From NCBI GenBank assembly GCA_000963575.1, contig CP011077.1:4340001-4404000 (forward strand): a DNA stretch of 64,000 bases. Direction: 5' to 3'. Numbering within the stretch: the first letter of the stretch is position 1; every line of letters starts with the position of its first letter. Made by a program: the position numbers and the translations under genes. Source of the DNA: Klebsiella michiganensis (lineage in GTDB: Bacteria; Pseudomonadota; Gammaproteobacteria; Enterobacterales; Enterobacteriaceae). Under the pieces are notes generated by a model. It did no database searches, was not told the DNA's origin, and saw nothing but the letters and a program-made list of their open reading frames with translations. Positions 33,940 to 42,027 of the stretch are shown here, piece by piece.

Positions 33940-35250
33940 ATGAACAACATCGACACTCTCACCGCAAATAAACGCCTGCGTCTTGGCCTGTTCGTTCAAC
34001 CTGTTGGCCAGCACGTTAGCGGCTGGCGTCTCACGGAGCAGCTTGGTTCACCGACGGATATCGACTGGCTGATTACCCTTGCCAAAAAAGCCGAAGCAGG
34101 CCGCTTCGACCTGTTCTTTGTCGGCGATGCGCTAGCCACCAGTATGTACCGCCTGCCTTCGACCATGGCGCGCCTGGAGCCGCTGACCCTGCTGTCTGCC
34201 CTGGCCGTCCACACTCGGCGCATTGGTCTGGCGGCAACCGCGTCCACAACCTTTAGCGACCCGTTTACCATGGCACGCAGCTTCTCATCGCTGGACCACA
34301 TTAGCCGTGGTCGCGCCGCATGGAACGTGGTGACTTCTTTCTCGGCCGATGTGGCAAAAAACTTCAGCCGCGATGACATGCCAAACCATGCCGAGCGCTA
34401 CGCCCGCGCCCGTGAATTTCTGGACGTCGCTTTTAAGCTGTGGGAAGGCTGGCAGGAAGGCGCGGTCCAGCCGGACAAACAGAGCGGGCAGTATTTTGTG
34501 AACGAGAAAATTCAGCCTATTAACCATGTGGGCGAACATTTTCAGGTGCAGGGGCCGCTCAATATCACCCGCTCTCCGCAAGGACGCCCGGTGATCATCG
34601 AAGCCGGCTCGTCCTCTGACGGGCAGAAACTAGCCGCAGAAACCGCCGAGGTCATCTTCACGGCCGCAGCAAGCCTGGAAGAAGCGCAGGCGTTTTATCA
34701 GTCGCAAAAAAACCAGGTTAAAGCCGCAGGCCGTAACCCCGACCAGGTGGTGATTATGCCCGGCGTGATGCCGATTATTGGCCGCACCCGTGAAGAAGCG
34801 ACCGCACTCTGGAAATCGCTAAATGCGCTGGTGGATATAGACAATGGCCTGAAACAACTTTCGCTGCGCTTTGGCATGGACATGTCAGCCTTCCCGCTGG
34901 ATGGCCCCGTGCCTGAAGTACCGCTGGGCGAAGGTAACCAAAGCCGCGTGAAGCTGATGACCGACCTGGCAAAACGCGAAAACCTGACGCTGCGCGAGCT
35001 GGCTGCCGTTGCCGCCGGATCTCGCGGGCACCGCGTCATCGTCGGTACCGCCGACGATATTGCCGACGACTTCCAGCTTTGGCTTGAGCAAGGCGGCGCG
35101 GACGGCTTCAACATCATGCCCGCCGTCATGCCGGAGCAGTTGGATCTGTTCGTTGAGCTGGTCATGCCTGAACTGCGTCGTCGGGGCCTGTATCCGGCCG
35201 AGTATGAACACGCGACGCTGCGTGAGAACCTTGGCCTGCCGGTGGTGTAA
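33940..35250 (+). CDS. NtaA/SnaA/SoxA-type flavin monooxygenase (YxeK-like)
   Basis: A 436-aa luciferase-fold FMNH2-dependent monooxygenase. The ATG at 33940 gives MNNIDTLTANKRLRLGLF; extensions upstream overlap the previous gene and are rejected. Family signatures include DLFFVGDA, RIGLAATASTTFSDPF, SGRAAWNVVTS-type LDHISRGRAAWNVVTS, RYARAREFLDVAFKLW and QSPQGRP-type TRSPQGRPVIIEAGSS. B. subtilis YxeK, which oxidises N-acetyl-S-(2-succino)cysteine so that the C-S bond breaks, is of this family, as are desulfurising enzymes of the DszA/SoxA group. An aminotransferase gene follows 5 bp later. Confidence 0.88.
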   Translation: MNNIDTLTANKRLRLGLFVQPVGQHVSGWRLTEQLGSPTDIDWLITLAKKAEAGRFDLFFVGDALATSMYRLPSTMARLEPLTLLSALAVHTRRIGLAATASTTFSDPFTMARSFSSLDHISRGRAAWNVVTSFSADVAKNFSRDDMPNHAERYARAREFLDVAFKLWEGWQEGAVQPDKQSGQYFVNEKIQPINHVGEHFQVQGPLNITRSPQGRPVIIEAGSSSDGQKLAAETAEVIFTAAASLEEAQAFYQSQKNQVKAAGRNPDQVVIMPGVMPIIGRTREEATALWKSLNALVDIDNGLKQLSLRFGMDMSAFPLDGPVPEVPLGEGNQSRVKLMTDLAKRENLTLRELAAVAAGSRGHRVIVGTADDIADDFQLWLEQGGADGFNIMPAVMPEQLDLFVELVMPELRRRGLYPAEYEHATLRENLGLPVV

Positions 35251-35255
35251 CCAGG

Positions 35256-36452
35256 ATGAAACTTTCACAGCGAGTCCAGCGGGTGACGCTATCGGCCAAC
35301 GCGGCGGCAAGAGATTTAACCCGCCAGTTGAAGGCCGATGGCGTGGACATCCTCGACCTGACGACCGGCGAACCTGATTTCGACACGCCGCGCCACATTC
35401 GTGAAGCCGCGTGGCAGGCAATGGAAGAGGGGCAAACCCGCTATACGCCAACGCAGGGGACTTTACTACTGCGGAAAGCCGTTCAGGCCAAGCTTCTGCG
35501 CGAGAATAATCTCGACTTCACCAGCGACGAAATCGTCATCGCCAACGGGGCCAAGCAGATAATCTTCAATGCTTTCGCCGCCACGCTTGATGACGGGGAT
35601 GAAGTTCTGGTGCCCGCCCCCTACTGGCCGACGTTCCCGGATAGCGTCCGCTTTAACGGCGGAGAAGCCGTCATTCTTGCCTGCCCGCTGGAACAGCACT
35701 ACAAGCTGCTCCCGGCCCAGCTTGAGCAAGCCATCACGCCCCGCACCCGCTGGCTGGTGCTGAATAATCCCGGCAATCCTTCTGGCATGGTTTATAGCCC
35801 GCAAGAGCTTGAGGCGCTGGCCGACGTTCTGCGCCAGCACCCGCAAGTCTGGATCCTGCTGGACGAATTGTATGAGCACATCCTGTTCGACGCTCGCCAG
35901 CACGTAAACCTGCTCAACGTTGCGCCAGATCTGCGGCAGCGCACGCTGCTGGTCGGCGGCGTCTCCAAAACCTATGCCATGACGGGCTGGCGTATCGGCT
36001 ATGGCGCTGCCCCCGTGCCGCTGGCGCATCAGCTCGCGGTGGTGCAATCGCAAATTAGCTCCGGCGCAAGCGCCGTCAGCCAGGCCGCTGCGGCCGCCGC
36101 GTTTAACGGTGGGCTGGATTTCCTGCCGCAGCAGGTGGCCGCTTATCAGGCGCGGCGTGATGCCCTGGTCGATATTTTGCGACCGGTTGAAGGGCTGGAA
36201 CTTCTCCAGCCTGAAGGGGCATTCTTTGTTTTTATCCGCGTCGCAGGTTTGCTCGGCAGGGTGAAAGCGAACGGTAAACGCCTTGAACATGAAGAGGATG
36301 TGATGCACTTATTGCTGGAAAACGGTGTTTCAGGCGTGGCGGGAAGCGCCTACGGGCTTTCTCCCTATTTCCGGCTTTCCATTGCCACCGACTTCGACAC
36401 GGTTGTAGAAGCCGGCAGGCGAATAGCGCGCGCCTGCGCCACGCTAAGGTAG
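35256..36452 (+). CDS. Class I aminotransferase (AspC/PatA-like fold)
   Basis: A 398-aa PLP-dependent aminotransferase of the 1-alpha/gamma branch. PLP lysine lies in GGVSKTYAMTGWRIGY; the aspartate contact is DELYEHILFD and the substrate-carboxylate arginine is in SPYFRLSIAT near the C-terminus. N-terminal TTGEPDFDTP is typical of prephenate/aspartate aminotransferase-type enzymes. It is the last gene of the dehydrogenase-monooxygenase-aminotransferase operon. It is not part of the B. subtilis yxe operon. One guess is that it transaminates oxaloacetate released from the succinyl group to aspartate. Confidence 0.88.
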   Translation: MKLSQRVQRVTLSANAAARDLTRQLKADGVDILDLTTGEPDFDTPRHIREAAWQAMEEGQTRYTPTQGTLLLRKAVQAKLLRENNLDFTSDEIVIANGAKQIIFNAFAATLDDGDEVLVPAPYWPTFPDSVRFNGGEAVILACPLEQHYKLLPAQLEQAITPRTRWLVLNNPGNPSGMVYSPQELEALADVLRQHPQVWILLDELYEHILFDARQHVNLLNVAPDLRQRTLLVGGVSKTYAMTGWRIGYGAAPVPLAHQLAVVQSQISSGASAVSQAAAAAAFNGGLDFLPQQVAAYQARRDALVDILRPVEGLELLQPEGAFFVFIRVAGLLGRVKANGKRLEHEEDVMHLLLENGVSGVAGSAYGLSPYFRLSIATDFDTVVEAGRRIARACATLR

Positions 36453-36467
36453 CTCAGGCGCATAAAG

Positions 36468-37622
36468 CTAAGACAGTTTTTCCAGCGCCTTCTCCGCCAG
36501 CTGCGCCAGATACTGGGCGGTCGGGAACAGCGCGTTGTCATCCACCCTGAATTTAGGGTGGTGCAGCGCCCAGGGCCCGCCGGAGCCGACCATCATGAAA
36601 GTACCGGGCACCTTCTGCTGATAGAACGAAAAATCTTCCCCGATGGGGCTCGCTTCAACCCGGCGAGCCTCAAAACCCACCTCACTCGCCTGCGCCAGGG
36701 CAAACGCCACCCATTCGGGCGTGTTGACCACCGAAGGCGGCCCCGCGTGCCACAGAAACTCAATTTGGGCGTCAAACGCCACCGCAAGGCCATTCAGCAA
36801 AGCACGGAAACGCTTTTCAATCAGTTCACGCGCCTGCGCGTTGAAGGTGCGCACCGTTCCCTCCATATAAGCGGTGTCAGGAATAACGTTCCATGTGCTG
36901 CCGCTGTGGATCTGCGTGATAGAAACAACCGCATTCTGTTCGGACGGCAGATTACGGCTGATCAGCGTCTGCGCCGCAGTCACTATCTGGCTGACTATCA
37001 CGATCGGATCGTTGCCTTCGTGAGGTTTGGCGGCGTGGGCACCTTTGGCCGCGATCTTAATTTCGAAACGATCGACGCCCGCCGTTAACGCCCCGTCTTT
37101 GCCGCCCAGCACGCCCACCGGCAGGGTAGGATCGTTATGAATGCCAAAAATAACCGCCGCGTCATCCAGGGCGCCTGTGGCGATCAGCTCCGGGGCTCCA
37201 AGGCCCGTTTCTTCCGCCGCCTGGAAAAGAATTCGCACTCTCCCGGGCAGGCGCTCCTCCTGCTGGCGAAGCAAAATGGCTGCCCCTAATGCGGCTGACG
37301 TATGAAAATCGTGCCCACAGGCATGCATTACGCCTTTGTGCTGAGAACTGAACGCCACGCCGGACTCTTCTTCAATGGGCAGTGCGTCAATGTCAGAACG
37401 CAGGACCACTAACGGCCCCGGCTGAAAACCACCGACCTCCGCAACCAGGCCCGTCTTTAACGGCAAATCAAGCACGCGGATTCCGGCCTCGCCCAGGGCA
37501 GCCCGAATTTTTTTAGTGGTTTCGAATTCCTGATTGGATAACTCGGGGAAGCGATGCATATCGTGGCGGAAAGCCTGAATCTGTTCGGCCAGTGGCCGGT
37601 GTTCGGCGAGAAGCTCTTTCAT
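36468..37622 (-). CDS. M20 family amidohydrolase/deacylase (YxeP-like)
   Basis: A 384-aa metal-dependent N-acyl amino acid hydrolase. The ATG at 37622 is preceded by AGGAGG 7 nt upstream. Metal-binding motifs are HACGHDFHTS, RILFQAAEETGLGA and the later HHPKFRVDD; the dimerisation/lid domain sits between residues about 185 and 295. The family covers hippurate hydrolase and N-acetyl-cysteine deacetylases. B. subtilis YxeP removes the acetyl group from N-acetylcysteine in the S-(2-succino)cysteine route. It follows the acetyltransferase gene by a single base, so the two are translationally coupled. Confidence 0.88.
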   Translation of the reverse strand: MKELLAEHRPLAEQIQAFRHDMHRFPELSNQEFETTKKIRAALGEAGIRVLDLPLKTGLVAEVGGFQPGPLVVLRSDIDALPIEEESGVAFSSQHKGVMHACGHDFHTSAALGAAILLRQQEERLPGRVRILFQAAEETGLGAPELIATGALDDAAVIFGIHNDPTLPVGVLGGKDGALTAGVDRFEIKIAAKGAHAAKPHEGNDPIVIVSQIVTAAQTLISRNLPSEQNAVVSITQIHSGSTWNVIPDTAYMEGTVRTFNAQARELIEKRFRALLNGLAVAFDAQIEFLWHAGPPSVVNTPEWVAFALAQASEVGFEARRVEASPIGEDFSFYQQKVPGTFMMVGSGGPWALHHPKFRVDDNALFPTAQYLAQLAEKALEKLS

Positions 37623-37623
37623 C

Positions 37624-38151
37624 TTATGTCCTCCTGAAACATCGCTCGAAAGCGGGCTGTCTGGGGCTAATGGTTTTCTGCATATAAACGGTGATGTGGC
37701 CTTTACCGAGATCTTTGGTACTGACTGTTTCAAATCCCAGCGAGCGGTAGAGCTGAATCAACCAGGGATGGCTCTCGGCGGTGCCCAGTGAATAAGCGGG
37801 CGCGCGTAGCTCCCGGTGTAGTACGGCCTGCTCAAGCCAGTCGAGTAACCGGGCGCCAAGGCGCTGGCCCCGAAGCCGCGGGGCGGTGGCAAACCAGCCG
37901 ATATGCGGCAGGCCAAACGGCCCCGGCAGCGGCCCCCACGGGTAACGGAGCGTGACCGACGCGATAAGCTCGCCGTCGCGGAACATGCCATAAACGGCGT
38001 GGCTATTGATGTGGGCCTGCATTTTTTCCGCATCGGCGCTGGCGGCATCGAACTTAATGCCCAGCTCGCGCGCGGAGGCATATGCCTCATGCACCAGTGG
38101 ATAATAAATCGCGGTATCTTCAGCGGTTAACTGACGAAAGCTGTCGCTCAT
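37624..38151 (-). CDS. GNAT family N-acetyltransferase (YxeL-like role)
   Basis: A 175-aa GNAT-fold acetyltransferase. Acetyl-CoA motif A is seen as IGWFATAPRLRGQRLGARLLDWLE (Arg-Gly-x-x-Leu-Gly loop near residue 95), followed by LYRSLGFETV near the end. It is the promoter-proximal gene of a two-gene operon with the M20 deacylase. An acetylation step paired with deacetylation is the logic of the B. subtilis yxe and ytmI sulfur-scavenging pathways, where the amino group is protected before the monooxygenase acts. The real substrate is not shown by sequence. Confidence 0.85.
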   Translation of the reverse strand: MSDSFRQLTAEDTAIYYPLVHEAYASARELGIKFDAASADAEKMQAHINSHAVYGMFRDGELIASVTLRYPWGPLPGPFGLPHIGWFATAPRLRGQRLGARLLDWLEQAVLHRELRAPAYSLGTAESHPWLIQLYRSLGFETVSTKDLGKGHITVYMQKTISPRQPAFERCFRRT

Positions 38152-38325
38152 AACCTTGACTCCGGAACATCTTTTAGGGGGAAAAGCCTGCGGCAGGTGA
38201 CGCTATCGGCGGTCACTTTTTCTGTGCCAGATACGTCTAAAATAACATTCCGGGTAACAGCCGGTGATAATGTAACGCTATATGCCAGCGCCAAAAGCTA
38301 TATATCTCTGGCCGTGCCTCCAAAG

Positions 38326-38355
38326 AAAAAGGCTGCCTCATCGGGCAGCCTTTTT
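38326..38355. terminator. Bidirectional terminator after iolB
   Basis: The stem AAAAAGGCTGCC/GGCAGCCTTTTT (38326-38337 with 38344-38355) has a 6-nt loop and T/A runs on both sides. It ends the iol transcript; on the plus side there is no gene to end. Confidence 0.85.
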
Positions 38356-38369
38356 GGTCTATCGGCCTG

Positions 38370-39194
38370 TTACTTCGGCTGAGTGCCGTACTCGCTGCCG
38401 TTCACCCAGGCGTGATCTTTCTCCCAGGTAAACATCCACTTGCGTACCGGCCCCGCCATCACGTTCAGGTAATAGCTGTCGTACCCGGCCATCGTGGCCA
38501 CCGGATGGTAGCCCTTCGGCACTTTCACCACGTCTTTGTCGTACACCGCCATGCACTCATCCAGCGCGCGGTCATCGGTGTAAACGCGCTGCAAACAGAA
38601 CCCCTGCGACGGGTTGAGCCGGTGATAATAGGTCTCTTCAAGATAAGTCTCGTTGGGCGGGTTATCGGTATCGTGCTTGTGGCTCGGGTATGAGCTGGTG
38701 CAGCCCTCGTTGGTGTACACCTCCACCACCAGCAGACTGTCGGCGGGCTTATCCTCCGGGAGGATATTGTGGACATAGCGCTGGTTGTGGCCTTTGCCGC
38801 GCGCTTCGGCATCAATATCCTGTGGGGCAATAAGTCGCGTGGCATAAGTCCCTTTGCCTGGCGCGGAGCAAACGGCCAGTTCGAGCGCGGTGAGCGCCTG
38901 AACCTTTACCGCCTCACCGGACGTCACGTACACGGCCCAGGGCTTGCGGCGCTCAAACGGGCTCATGCGATCCCCTATTTCAGGAAAGCGAGCGAGAGGC
39001 GTGTCCACCGTCGCGCGGCCTGCGACCAGAACCAGGCAGCGCTCCTCGTCCACGGCCGGCAGCTCCAGCACTTGCCCTTCCTGAAGCTGATAAGCGGCAA
39101 ATCCCACGTAGCCCCAGCCCGCGTTTTCCGGCGTGATATGCTGCGTCTGCCCCTGCGAGTCTGGCTGTTGCCAGCGGGAAAGTAATTCGGCCAT
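38370..39194 (-). CDS. iolB: 5-deoxy-glucuronate isomerase
   Basis: Converts 5-deoxyglucuronate to 2-deoxy-5-keto-gluconate in myo-inositol catabolism. It is a 274-aa bicupin. Conserved segments include the metal-binding YPSHKHD (two His) with a Glu in NETYLEETYYHR, VYDKDVVKVPKGYHP and the C-terminal KWMFTWEKDH. It is the last gene of the iolG...iolB operon, separated from iolE by 9 bp. Confidence 0.95.
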   Translation of the reverse strand: MAELLSRWQQPDSQGQTQHITPENAGWGYVGFAAYQLQEGQVLELPAVDEERCLVLVAGRATVDTPLARFPEIGDRMSPFERRKPWAVYVTSGEAVKVQALTALELAVCSAPGKGTYATRLIAPQDIDAEARGKGHNQRYVHNILPEDKPADSLLVVEVYTNEGCTSSYPSHKHDTDNPPNETYLEETYYHRLNPSQGFCLQRVYTDDRALDECMAVYDKDVVKVPKGYHPVATMAGYDSYYLNVMAGPVRKWMFTWEKDHAWVNGSEYGTQPK

Positions 39195-39203
39195 GCTCCC
39201 TCC

Positions 39204-40094
39204 TTAAATCAGCCCGGCTTCGCGAGCAAAACGGCTCAGGTTAGCGTAGCCCAGCCGCGCGTAGGTCATCGGGTGTGCCACCGCCGGATCTTGCTCGGCC
39301 TCGACAACCAGCCACCCCTGATAACCATGTTTTTTCAGCAGCGCCATGATCGGCGGGTAGTTCACGCAGCCGTCGCCCGGCACGGTAAACACGCCGCTCA
39401 GTACCGCATCCAGGAAGCTGGTTTTACGGTTTTTCACATCCGCCAGCACCCCAGCGCGCACGTCTTTGCAGTGCACATGGTTAATACGAGAGATCCAACG
39501 CTCGGCCACCGCCAGCGGATCGGCTCCCGCAAAAGTCAGGTGCCCGGTGTCCAGCAGCAGCCCGACTTCCGGCCCGGTATGAATCATCAAGTTATTGACG
39601 TCATCCGCGCTCTCAATCACCGTCCCCATGTGGTGGTGATAGGCAATTTGCACGCCCTGCTGCTGGGTATAACGGGCGAAGGCGGTAAGCTTTTCGCCGT
39701 ATTCCTGCCAGCGCTCGACGGGGAAACGAGGTCGTAAATGCACCGGGGTTTGCTGCTCCCCGTGAATACAGTGGGTGACTTCGGCAAAGACCAACACCTT
39801 CGCGCCCAGCTCGCGCAACAGCGTCAGGTGAGGCTGCACGGCCTCGATTTCCTCCTCAACGGTGCGCTCCAGCAAGCGGCCGGAATACCAGCCGGAGACC
39901 AGCTTCAAATCATGCTTATCGAGAATCGGCCCCAGCACGCCAGCCTCTCGCGGGAACTTATTCCCCAGTTCAAAACCTTCAAACCCGGCCTCTCTGCCTT
40001 CGCTCAGACAGGTTTCCAGCGGCGTGTCGGCGCCCAAAGAAGGCAGATCGTCATTGGTCCAGGTCAGCGGGTTAATGCCTAAATGCACGGTCAT
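39204..40094 (-). CDS. iolE: Inosose dehydratase
   Basis: Removes water from 2-keto-myo-inositol (inosose) to give the 3,5,6-trihydroxy-cyclohexanedione derivative. It is a 296-aa TIM barrel of the xylose isomerase-like family. Motifs are LGINPLTWTNDDLP, FELGNKFP, AYHHHMGTVIES and the metal-binding LLLDTGHLTFAGADP followed by HVHCKDVR. A strong AAGGAG site precedes the ATG. It is 10 bp downstream of iolC. Confidence 0.95.
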   Translation of the reverse strand: MTVHLGINPLTWTNDDLPSLGADTPLETCLSEGREAGFEGFELGNKFPREAGVLGPILDKHDLKLVSGWYSGRLLERTVEEEIEAVQPHLTLLRELGAKVLVFAEVTHCIHGEQQTPVHLRPRFPVERWQEYGEKLTAFARYTQQQGVQIAYHHHMGTVIESADDVNNLMIHTGPEVGLLLDTGHLTFAGADPLAVAERWISRINHVHCKDVRAGVLADVKNRKTSFLDAVLSGVFTVPGDGCVNYPPIMALLKKHGYQGWLVVEAEQDPAVAHPMTYARLGYANLSRFAREAGLI

Positions 40095-40104
40095 AATGCT
40101 CTCC

Positions 40105-42018
40105 TTATTGTTTATGCTGGCCGCGCTCGCGCCACAGGGCGATCAGCCGCAGATAATTGTCACGGATGCGCGCCACCAGTTGCGCATCATCGATATCGCG
40201 TTTTAACCAGGCCTGCGACGCTTCACCAAACAGCGTGCGTCCTACCGCAAAGCCTTTCACAATCGGGTAGTTAGCGGCAGCGTTGAACCCCTCGCGCAGC
40301 ACATCAACTGGAGCATCCAGGCCGAGGATCACCACGCCACGGCAGTGGGGATCGCGTTTCTCAACCAGCTCGCTCATGGCCGCCCAGCCAGCGCTGCTCA
40401 GCGGCGGAAGCTTCCACCAGTCCGGGTAAATACCGAGGTTGTAGAAGCGGGAAACCGCTCTGAGATAAAGCTCGTCGCTGCGCGGCATATCCGCCGGCAG
40501 GATGACTTCCAGCAGCAGTTCGTGGCCCGACTGGCAGCAGGCGCGGTACACCTCCGCAATCTTCTGCTCCTGCTCCAGGCGCAGCGCGTGAGCATCTTCC
40601 GGGTGGAAAAAGACCAGGCACTTAACGATGTGCTCCTGCGGCCAGCTAATCAGCTGCGAGCCGATATTGCCGTGCTCCATCTCCAGCGGGCGCGAACCGG
40701 GCAACTCAATCGGACGGCCAATCCACCAGCCTTCACCGGTGATTGAATTCAGCGCATCCTGGCCGAAAGTACCGTCGCACAGCAGCCCGGCCTTGCCCTC
40801 CAGTTCAGCGCGCTGTGCGGCTTCGCGGCTGGCCTGCAGAATCAGCTGTTTCAGCACCGGAATACGGCGTAAATCCGCGCCGCTTTTCAGCGCCATCTCT
40901 TCCAGTTGGCTGCGATGGTCGAACGCCATCACGCAGAGTTCCGGCCACTGACGGCGGCGCGTGGTGACGCGGTGCAGATGGTTCAGACGTGGGTCGAGAT
41001 CCGGGCGAGGCACCTGATGTTCACGCGACAGGTAATCATCCAGCTCGATTTTGCTCGGCATCGCCGGGGCGCAGCCGTGGCGTGAAACCACCAGCGCGCC
41101 GCAGGCATTGGCATAGCGGCAGGCCAGCTCCCAGCCTTCGTCATTAAGGTAGCCGCGCAGCAGTCCGGACATGAACGCGTCCCCCGCGCCCAGCACGTTG
41201 AGCACTTCCACCCGCACGCCGCTAACGTTGATCCCGCCGTCCAGGGAATCAGGAATCAGCCCGAGGAAGACGGAGCAACCTTGCGCGCCACGCTTACAGA
41301 CCAGCGTCGCCTCGGTGTTCTGCCGCACTTTTTTCAGCGCCGCCAGGGTGTCGGTTGACCCGCCCGCAATGTGAAATTCTTCTTCAGTACCGACGATAAC
41401 GTCAAAAAGATGCAGAACCGATTGCAGCTGTTTTGTGACCTGCTCGGCTTCAACAAAACGCGTCTCGCCGTCGCCAAGAGACGTCAGCCCCCACAGCACC
41501 GGGCGGTAATCAATATCCAGCACGGTGCGCACATCGTTCCGGCGGGCATAGCTCAGCGCGGTCAGCACCGCCTCCCGGGTACGCGGGTTTGAGAGATGCG
41601 TGCCGGTGATAGCCAGGCAGCGGGCGGAGGCAATGTACTCTTCGCTGACATCGTCCGCCGTAATGGCCATGTCGGCGCAGTTGTCGCGGTAAAAGATCAG
41701 CGGAAAGGTGTCGCGATCTTTGATGCCTAACAGCACCAGCGCCGTCAGCCGCTCCTGGTCGGTGATTAAATGGCTGGTATCGCAGCCAACCTGGCTAAGT
41801 TCTTCACGCAGAAAGCGCCCCATGTGTTCGTCGCCAACGCGCGCCAGCATAGAAGATTTCAGCCCCTGCCGTGCGGTGCCGTAGGCAACATTGCCGGACG
41901 AGCCGCCAAGATAGCGGGCGAAGCTGCTGGCATCTTCCAGCCGTGCGCCAATCTGCTGACTGTAGAGATCTACCGCGACCCGCCCCATGCAAATCAGATC
42001 CAACTGCTTTTCTTTCAT
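40105..42018 (-). CDS. iolC: 5-dehydro-2-deoxygluconokinase fused to a DUF2090 aldolase-like domain
   Basis: A 637-aa fusion. Residues about 1-330 are a PfkB-family kinase (GGSSGNVAYGTARQ near the N-terminus and the phosphate-binding NVLGAGDAFMSGLLRG near residue 280) that phosphorylates 2-deoxy-5-keto-gluconate. Residues about 355-637 are a DUF2090/IolJ-like domain (VMAFDHRSQLEEMA, GRPIELPGSRPLEME) expected to act as aldolase on that product, giving malonate semialdehyde and dihydroxyacetone phosphate. This fusion is the usual proteobacterial IolC form. Spacing to neighbours is about 10 bp on both sides. Confidence 0.93.
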   Translation of the reverse strand: MKEKQLDLICMGRVAVDLYSQQIGARLEDASSFARYLGGSSGNVAYGTARQGLKSSMLARVGDEHMGRFLREELSQVGCDTSHLITDQERLTALVLLGIKDRDTFPLIFYRDNCADMAITADDVSEEYIASARCLAITGTHLSNPRTREAVLTALSYARRNDVRTVLDIDYRPVLWGLTSLGDGETRFVEAEQVTKQLQSVLHLFDVIVGTEEEFHIAGGSTDTLAALKKVRQNTEATLVCKRGAQGCSVFLGLIPDSLDGGINVSGVRVEVLNVLGAGDAFMSGLLRGYLNDEGWELACRYANACGALVVSRHGCAPAMPSKIELDDYLSREHQVPRPDLDPRLNHLHRVTTRRRQWPELCVMAFDHRSQLEEMALKSGADLRRIPVLKQLILQASREAAQRAELEGKAGLLCDGTFGQDALNSITGEGWWIGRPIELPGSRPLEMEHGNIGSQLISWPQEHIVKCLVFFHPEDAHALRLEQEQKIAEVYRACCQSGHELLLEVILPADMPRSDELYLRAVSRFYNLGIYPDWWKLPPLSSAGWAAMSELVEKRDPHCRGVVILGLDAPVDVLREGFNAAANYPIVKGFAVGRTLFGEASQAWLKRDIDDAQLVARIRDNYLRLIALWRERGQHKQ

Positions 42019-42027
42019 GCTTCGTCC

